A stretch of 18,568 nucleotides of DNA, from assembly GCA_030830285.1 (NCBI GenBank), contig JAURNF010000087.1, positions 1 through 18,568 of the forward strand. The letters are read 5' to 3'. Origin of the DNA: Candidatus Kapaibacterium sp. (GTDB lineage Bacteria > Bacteroidota > Ignavibacteria > Kapaibacteriales > Kapaibacteriaceae). The notes below the pieces were generated by a model. That model was not told where the DNA came from. It saw nothing but the letters and a program-made list of their open reading frames with translations, and made no database searches. Made by a program: the position numbers and the translations under genes. This document shows positions 13,961-18,568 of this stretch, piece by piece (the stretch's first letter is position 1; each line of letters begins with the position of its first letter).

Positions 13961-15091
13961 TTATTGTTGCGGTACCGTTCGAGATCGACGTCGATACACG
14001 CCGGCCTGCGATGAGATATTGAGCAGCACACCAACAGCGATGGCGCTAAAGAACACGCTCGAGCCGCCGTACGAGATAAATGGCATGGGAAGTCCGGTGG
14101 TCGGTAGTACCCCACAGGTAACACCTGCGTTCACAAACGCATAAACGGCAAGTGTCGTGGTGATGCCAGCGGCCAAGAGCCGACCGAATGCGTCCGGCGC
14201 CTTCTTGGCAACGGTATATCCACGCCACATGATGAGCACAAACGCGATAATGAGCAGACTTACGCCAATGAATCCGTACTCCTCACCAACAATGCTGAAG
14301 ATGAAGTCACCATACGATTCAGGCAAGAACCAGTCACGCTGTCGGCTCTGACCCGGTCCGACGCCGGTGATTCCGCCATTTCCGAAGGCAATGAGCGCTT
14401 GATCAAGCTGATACCGAACGGGCTCGTCTTCACCCATTCCGAAAAACACCATGAGTCGGCGCAATCGATACTCGGCACTTACAGCGTATAATCCGGCGAT
14501 CACTGCCCCAGCACCAATGACAGCGGCAAGATGCTTCCCGTTGACGTCAGCGAGGAACATCATTACCATGACAATCAAAAAGATGACACTGGCAGTTGAA
14601 AGGTTGGGTTGCAATGCGATCAGGACCACCACGGGCAACATCCAACCAAGCACTGGCAGGATACCAGTTTTCCAGTGTCTAAGTGTGGCTCTTGGAGCGC
14701 TCAGCAGATGCGCGGTATGCAAGACGACGGCAAACTTGGCAAGCTCGGATGGCTGGAAGTTGAAGGGGCCAATACGGACCCACCTGCTCGCCCCTTTAAT
14801 CTCGGTACCCATCACCAGTACCATCAAGAGGAAGCCAACACCAACCAGCACGGAGGTGGCCGAGATACCTTGGAGATTTCGGTAATCAATCTTTGCGAAG
14901 ACAATCATCAGCACGAGTCCGATGAGCACCTTAGCGGCATGGTTCCACACCAGTTCTTCGCTGGAACCATACTTGACGTCGGCAAACGATGCACTGGCGC
15001 TATACACGAATGCAACGCTGAACATCAGGAGTCCGGCGATTGGCAGCAGAATCAGCCAGTCGATATTCGATGGTTCTGGACGTGTGGTCAT
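13961..15091 (-). CDS. ftsW: SEDS-family peptidoglycan glycosyltransferase, FtsW/RodA type
   Basis: 376 residues with about ten membrane helices. SEDS motifs: GASRWVRIGPFNFQPSELAK (residues 100-119), LPESYGDFIFSIVGEE (256-271, catalytic-loop Asp262 and Glu270) and GLPMPFISYGGSS near the C-terminus. It polymerises lipid II into glycan strands together with a class B PBP. GASRW and the length favour FtsW over RodA, but the gene is not in a dcw cluster, so the name is provisional. The usual QPDxGT is QPNLSTA here (Asn163). Start ATG overlaps the kinase stop by 4 nt (ATGA), so it is translationally coupled to hisS and the kinase rather than to murein genes. Confidence 0.88.
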   Translation of the reverse strand: MTTRPEPSNIDWLILLPIAGLLMFSVAFVYSASASFADVKYGSSEELVWNHAAKVLIGLVLMIVFAKIDYRNLQGISATSVLVGVGFLLMVLVMGTEIKGASRWVRIGPFNFQPSELAKFAVVLHTAHLLSAPRATLRHWKTGILPVLGWMLPVVVLIALQPNLSTASVIFLIVMVMMFLADVNGKHLAAVIGAGAVIAGLYAVSAEYRLRRLMVFFGMGEDEPVRYQLDQALIAFGNGGITGVGPGQSRQRDWFLPESYGDFIFSIVGEEYGFIGVSLLIIAFVLIMWRGYTVAKKAPDAFGRLLAAGITTTLAVYAFVNAGVTCGVLPTTGLPMPFISYGGSSVFFSAIAVGVLLNISSQAGVYRRRSRTVPQQ

Positions 15092-16335
15092 ACGTTGGGA
15101 AGTTCAATCCAAAAGGTGGTGCCACTCCCTACTTGCGACTCTTTGACGTAGATGCGCCCACCGTGATAGTCCTCAATAATGCGACGCGACAGGGAAAGTC
15201 CAAGACCCCACCCACGTTTTTTTGTGGTATAGCCTGGCTGAAAGATCCGTGCCGCTACTTGACGTGTCATGCCTTTGCCGTTATCGGCAACCTGCACAAT
15301 CACGCCACCCTTCGGCCGCGGCCGCATGGAGATAGTGATGCGTCCATCATTGCGCTCGATTGCTTCGACGGCATTCTTGATGAGATTCTCGATCACCCAC
15401 TCGAAGAGTTCAACGCTGATGTTGGCACGCATGGCATGATCGAGCTCACGTGCAATCGTGACACGTCTGCCGAGATTTGGAAGCCGCGTTTCGAAATACG
15501 CGCAGACGCGATCGATCACGGTGGCAATCACGACGGGCTCGAGCTTGGGCTGCGATCCAATCTTTGCGAAGCGATTGGCGATCACGTTGAGTCGCAGCAC
15601 GTCTTGCTCCATCTCACGCGCCGTTTGCTCGACGCGCTCGGGATTGCTACGATCCATGCGGAGGATATCGAGCCATGCAAGCATACTGGAAAGCGGGGTT
15701 CCGAGCTGGTGCGCTGCTTCCTTTGCCATGCCAACCCAGATGTTGGACTCTTCATTGCGGCGGATGGTCGAAAAGGCGACGTATCCAACAAGGATGAAGG
15801 CTGTTACAGCAAGAATCTCAACAAAGGGCATGTACTTGAGCTTCTGGACAAGTGCAGAGTTGGTGTAGTACATGCGCGACACCACACGTCCTTGATCGTC
15901 CTTCATCACAAGCGGTGGATAGTCGCGCTCCATCTGCCCGATGTAGGTGATCAGCCACGCCTTCTGCTCCTCGACCGACATTGCAGTGTCCATGTCAACG
16001 TTGATCATGAACTGCTTGTAAGGGTACACCGGAAGTCCGGCTTTGTCGGTGATGATTACTGGGAAGTGAATCGAGTTATACGTGAGATCAACGTAGAACA
16101 ACAAATCGTCATCACTTGCTTGCTTGTAGGATCGGTCGAGCAATTTCGCATAAAGCGTTACGGTGCGTGTCTCGTTAGCAGCAAGCTCGTCAACGATGGA
16201 CCGTGTGGCGAATACCACTGCGGCCATGATTGCTAGACCAAGGAACGTGAGTGCCGCCTTGGCTTGCCACTTGGTGACGCTCGCACGCCAGATGCGAATG
16301 CGATCAGGACGTCGTGATCCACGACCACGTGTCAT
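15088..16335 (-). CDS. Sensor histidine kinase (orphan)
   Basis: 415 residues. Basic cytosolic N-terminus, membrane helix about 27-44, an extracytoplasmic sensor region of about 120 residues (46-168), second helix about 171-190, then a cytoplasmic kinase core. H box KEAAHQLGTPLSSM with phosphoacceptor H209; N box NLIKNAVEAI; G1 DNGKGM; G2 GWGLGLSLSRR. The HQLGTPL form of the H box occurs in Bacteroidota-type kinases. No HAMP domain is obvious, and no response regulator gene is present in the window. Sensor domain type not recognised. It overlaps the upstream small gene and the downstream ftsW gene by ATGA, so its product is made alongside a cell-wall polymerase. Partner and signal unknown. 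Confidence 0.94.
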   Translation of the reverse strand: MTRGRGSRRPDRIRIWRASVTKWQAKAALTFLGLAIMAAVVFATRSIVDELAANETRTVTLYAKLLDRSYKQASDDDLLFYVDLTYNSIHFPVIITDKAGLPVYPYKQFMINVDMDTAMSVEEQKAWLITYIGQMERDYPPLVMKDDQGRVVSRMYYTNSALVQKLKYMPFVEILAVTAFILVGYVAFSTIRRNEESNIWVGMAKEAAHQLGTPLSSMLAWLDILRMDRSNPERVEQTAREMEQDVLRLNVIANRFAKIGSQPKLEPVVIATVIDRVCAYFETRLPNLGRRVTIARELDHAMRANISVELFEWVIENLIKNAVEAIERNDGRITISMRPRPKGGVIVQVADNGKGMTRQVAARIFQPGYTTKKRGWGLGLSLSRRIIEDYHGGRIYVKESQVGSGTTFWIELPNV

Positions 16336-16742
16336 GCGCGTGGAACCTCTACACGAATGAATGATGCTGCATCATCCTGGACAAGCGCTGTTGGCGCACC
16401 ACCAACGACGTGAATCCGTGCTGTGTACTGTCGAGTGCGACGGCGTATCGTCAATGGATATGTGCCGTCAACCGGAAGCGCGCGCATCACAATGGTCTGC
16501 GCTCCACCGAAGCTGTGATTGGTATTCGATGGTAAACTCAACCCGCCGAGCTCGAACGCGTATTCTGTTGGCGATGGCTTTGATGCATCCTTGATGGCAA
16601 TAGCATAGCCAAAGGTCGAAAATTCACGGACCGTTCGGAACATGAACTGCAACATGGGCGCACCTGATTCTCGATCGATCACCGACGTAATGTCGAGCGT
16701 GAATTCGTGATCGATTGTTGGTTCGATGCGATCTGTGTTCAT
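16332..16742 (-). CDS. Small beta-rich protein of unknown function, coupled to hisS and the kinase
   Basis: 136 residues, start ATG 16742 overlapping the hisS stop (ATGA), stop overlapping the kinase start (ATGA). No signal peptide, membrane helix or cysteine. Alternating hydrophobics suggest a mostly beta domain: LDITSVIDRESGAPMLQFMF, FGYAIAIKD and YTARIHVVGG. The shape could be an Ig-like or jelly-roll sandwich. I do not recognise a family. Its place, wedged between hisS and a sensor kinase with overlaps on both sides, shows that it is a real, translated gene. A role with the kinase is possible but not shown. Confidence 0.8.
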   Translation of the reverse strand: MNTDRIEPTIDHEFTLDITSVIDRESGAPMLQFMFRTVREFSTFGYAIAIKDASKPSPTEYAFELGGLSLPSNTNHSFGGAQTIVMRALPVDGTYPLTIRRRTRQYTARIHVVGGAPTALVQDDAASFIRVEVPRA

Positions 16743-17995
16743 GAGGCGAGGAGAAGAGTTTCGAGTTCTGTCTGACGAATGGTCTGTTGCTCAGTCGAAT
16801 GAAGATCTTTGACTACCACCGTGCCGTCGGCAAGCTCGGTCTCGCCAAGCATGACGGCGTATTTTACGTTGTGTCGGTTTGCTTCCTTCATCTGTGCCTT
16901 CATCGAGCGACGCATCACATCGGTGACAACACGGAGTCCTTGACGACGCAGCCGCAGTGCAAGTGCATGTGCAGGCAGAATTGCATCCGCACCGATCGCA
17001 CACAGATACACGCCATCACGCTCACGCTCTGCTTGTGTACCTTGCTCATGTTCGCGCAAGAGGAGCATCCGCTCAATACCGATGGAGAATCCAACAGCCG
17101 GCACATCTCCCCCACCAAGCATTGCAAACAGCGGGTCGTACCGTCCACCGCCACCGATGGCGTTCTGCGTTCCTAACTCGGTCGTTGTAAACTCAAACAC
17201 CGTGTGGTTGTAATAGTCGAGGCCACGGACAAGTGTTGCGTTCACAGAGTACGGTACGTTGGCAATATCAAGGAGTGCGAGCACGGCATGGAAGTGCGTG
17301 CGACTGTCCTCGTCGAGTACATCGAGGATTGACGGCGCGTTCGCGATAATCGCTTTGTCACGCTCGTCCTTCGAATCAAGCACACGCAATGGGTTTGTTT
17401 CCATGCGACGCTGGGAGTCGGCCGACAGAGAACCGTGATGCTCACGCAGGAAGCTGACCAACGTTTCACGATAGCGCTGCCGGACGTCGTGTGTTCCGAG
17501 TGTATTGATTTCGAGTGTGAATGCACTGCAGCCGCAGCGACGGAGCGTTTCGTATGCTACGAGGATGATCTCGGCATCGCTCTCGGGATTCGGCGAGCCA
17601 ACACACTCAGCACCGAACTGATGGAACTGACGGTAGCGTCCCTTCTGTGGCCGATCGTACCGAAACTGAGGTCCGGCATACCACAACCGCATCACCGGCG
17701 AATGGCGAAGCAAGCTGTGTTCGATCAATGCACGGACAACGGGCGCTGTCATTTCGGGGCGCAGCGTGAGGGAGTCACCGCCACGATCCTCGAAGGTATA
17801 CATCTCCTTACCGACGATGTCGGTTTCCTCGCCTACACCGCGCTTAAAGAGTTCCGTCGATTCAAAGATTGGCGTGCGGATTTCCTCATACGCGAACTCT
17901 CGCGCAACATCGCGGAAGATGGCTTCAACAGTATGCCACTGCTCGATCTCCGGTGGGAGAATATCCTTTGTGCCACGGACTGCTTGTAAACTCAC
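16739..17995 (-). CDS. hisS: Histidyl-tRNA synthetase
   Basis: 418 residues, class II aminoacyl-tRNA synthetase of full bacterial length. N-terminus SLQAVRGTKDILPPE; motif 1 region with IRTPIFESTELF; motif 2 FRYDRPQKGRYRQFHQFGAE; histidine-binding LVRGLDYYNHTVFEF; motif 3 VGFSIGIERMLL; anticodon-binding domain about 325-418. It charges tRNA-His. The start is a GTG (17995) that overlaps the stop of the upstream PTS gene as GTGA; no ATG is available at the family start. The stop overlaps the next gene (ATGA). Expression is therefore tied to both neighbours. No T-box or attenuator is seen in front of it. Confidence 0.97.
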   Translation of the reverse strand: MSLQAVRGTKDILPPEIEQWHTVEAIFRDVAREFAYEEIRTPIFESTELFKRGVGEETDIVGKEMYTFEDRGGDSLTLRPEMTAPVVRALIEHSLLRHSPVMRLWYAGPQFRYDRPQKGRYRQFHQFGAECVGSPNPESDAEIILVAYETLRRCGCSAFTLEINTLGTHDVRQRYRETLVSFLREHHGSLSADSQRRMETNPLRVLDSKDERDKAIIANAPSILDVLDEDSRTHFHAVLALLDIANVPYSVNATLVRGLDYYNHTVFEFTTTELGTQNAIGGGGRYDPLFAMLGGGDVPAVGFSIGIERMLLLREHEQGTQAERERDGVYLCAIGADAILPAHALALRLRRQGLRVVTDVMRRSMKAQMKEANRHNVKYAVMLGETELADGTVVVKDLHSTEQQTIRQTELETLLLAS

Positions 17996-18462
17996 GACTT
18001 CTCCACTTCGTGCGACGCAAACAACGCACGCACATCGTCAACGCTGTGCGCTGCCAGAAGAGCAGATCGGAACTGATCCGATCCTACCATGCGTGAGATG
18101 CGACTGAGAAGACGCAGATGGAGTCCGACGTTTGCCTCGGTACCAACCAACAACAAAATGATTGACACCGGCTTGTCGTCGAGCGCATCGAAATCAATTG
18201 GCGTACTGAGTGTTGCAAGCGCAGCCATCGAGCGATCAACAGCGTTTGTCTTGCCATGTGGAAGTGCAACGCTATTGCCGATACCTGTCGACATCAACCG
18301 TTCACGATCCAGGATCACTGCAGTGATTGCTGCCTTGTCGGGCACATGACCATTACGAGCTAAGATCTCCACCATGCGGTGGAGCGCATCATTCTTGTCC
18401 TTGACCTCGAGATTGAGTTCGATACACGCTGGCTCGAGGATCGTCGAAAGTGTGATTTCCAT
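17992..18462 (-). CDS. ptsN: PTS EIIA component, PtsN/fructose type
   Basis: 156 residues, full length for an EIIA-2 domain. The active-site stretch is STGIGNSVALPHGKT with phospho-accepting H69, then the usual VSIILLLVGTEANVGLHLRLLSRISR segment. In PTS-Ntr it receives phosphate from EINtr-NPr and acts as a regulator of nitrogen, potassium or cell-envelope processes; here no EIIB/EIIC sugar transporter genes adjoin, so a regulatory role is likelier than transport. GTGA overlap with hisS. A TATGTTTG box (18467-18474) ends 4 nt before the ATG, so a leaderless or very short-leader transcript could start here; no Shine-Dalgarno is visible. The gene name is by family, not proven orthology. Confidence 0.88.
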   Translation of the reverse strand: MEITLSTILEPACIELNLEVKDKNDALHRMVEILARNGHVPDKAAITAVILDRERLMSTGIGNSVALPHGKTNAVDRSMAALATLSTPIDFDALDDKPVSIILLLVGTEANVGLHLRLLSRISRMVGSDQFRSALLAAHSVDDVRALFASHEVEKS

Positions 18463-18466
18463 GCTA

Positions 18467-18474
18467 CAAACATA
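18467..18474 (-). promoter_or_regulatory. -7-like box directly upstream of the EIIA gene
   Basis: TATGTTTG on the minus strand, identical to the box upstream of 7415-7789, lies in the 30-nt gap between the partial gene and the EIIA gene. Transcription would start at or next to the ATG. No TTG is found at the -33 spacing, so this may be chance. Confidence 0.35.
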
Positions 18475-18492
18475 GCTACCCGAGGCATTCCG

Positions 18493-18568
18493 TTAGTCCT
18501 CGTCAGCGCTACGCAGCTTCTCCAACACACTGAAGTCCTCAAGGGTGGTGACATCCCCCCGCACTACA
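18493..18568 (-). CDS. C-terminal end of an unidentified protein (partial)
   Basis: A minus-strand frame enters from the right edge and reads 24 codons to a TAA at 18495-18493. The translated end is acidic and helical, finishing in FSVLEKLRSADED. It lies 30 nt upstream of the EIIA gene in the same direction, so it is probably the preceding operon member. Too short to identify. Confidence 0.5.
   Translation of the reverse strand, partial: VVRGDVTTLEDFSVLEKLRSADED

Noticed and set aside
15040..16236. 398-codon plus-strand open frame opposite the histidine kinase
   Set aside because: The minus strand encodes all kinase boxes; the plus frame starts inside ftsW and shows no known domain.

Overview
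The window looks like a chromosomal segment of a Gram-negative bacterium of the Fibrobacterota-Chlorobiota-Bacteroidota group. My best guess is the Chlorobiota / Ignavibacteria / 'Candidatus Kapabacteria' side. Three things point there. A large secreted protein (1462-3528) ends in a type IX secretion (T9SS) type A sorting domain. Several gene starts carry a TAnnTTTG box, the -7 element of Bacteroidota-type promoters. EF-P carries the PGNLRAFYQ loop that I associate with Chlorobi-type EF-P. Many genes also have recognisable GGAG-like ribosome binding sites. Species-level placement is inference.

Layout. 1-1340 (minus): 5' part of a secreted LamG-like / Ig-like protein that runs off the left edge. 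It is read divergently from 1462-3528 (plus), a T9SS cargo protein with a possible degenerate gingipain-like (C25) core. 3529-6395 (minus): two APC-family amino acid permeases overlapping by ATGA, preceded by a DUF2007 gene (6447-6728). 6803-7273 (plus): a PrxQ/AhpE-type peroxiredoxin with a strong bidirectional terminator. 7415-7789 (minus): a small helical protein of unknown function, bracketed by a 14-bp direct repeat and followed by about 390 bp of AT-richer gene-free DNA. 8182-8601 (plus): a small exported helical protein.

8682-11592 (minus): an apparent transcription unit tRNA-Cys - efp - accB - accC - gcvH. It joins translation (tRNA-Cys, EF-P) to two swinging-arm carrier proteins (biotinylated AccB, lipoylated GcvH) and biotin carboxylase. 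A bidirectional terminator (11614-11642) separates it from 11714-13449 (minus), a two-gene unit. That unit encodes an exported seven-bladed WD40 propeller with a lipobox, and a protein with a carboxypeptidase-regulatory-like domain plus a peptidoglycan-binding OmpA domain. Together they carry most of the domains that T9SS protein PorE has in one chain, so they are a candidate split PorE-like module.

13494-18568 (minus): partial gene - PTS EIIA (ptsN-like) - hisS - small unknown - sensor histidine kinase - ftsW/rodA - MerR-type regulator. From ptsN to ftsW, all four junctions are 4-nt start/stop overlaps (GTGA once, ATGA three times). This ties histidyl-tRNA charging, a phosphocarrier, an orphan kinase and septal/elongation glycan polymerisation into one translationally coupled block.

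I saw no CRISPR array, insertion sequence, phage gene or defence island. The points most worth following are the split PorE-like pair, the apparently inactive C25-like T9SS cargo, the Asn-tipped EF-P loop, the coupled hisS-kinase-ftsW block, and the repeat-bracketed small gene.
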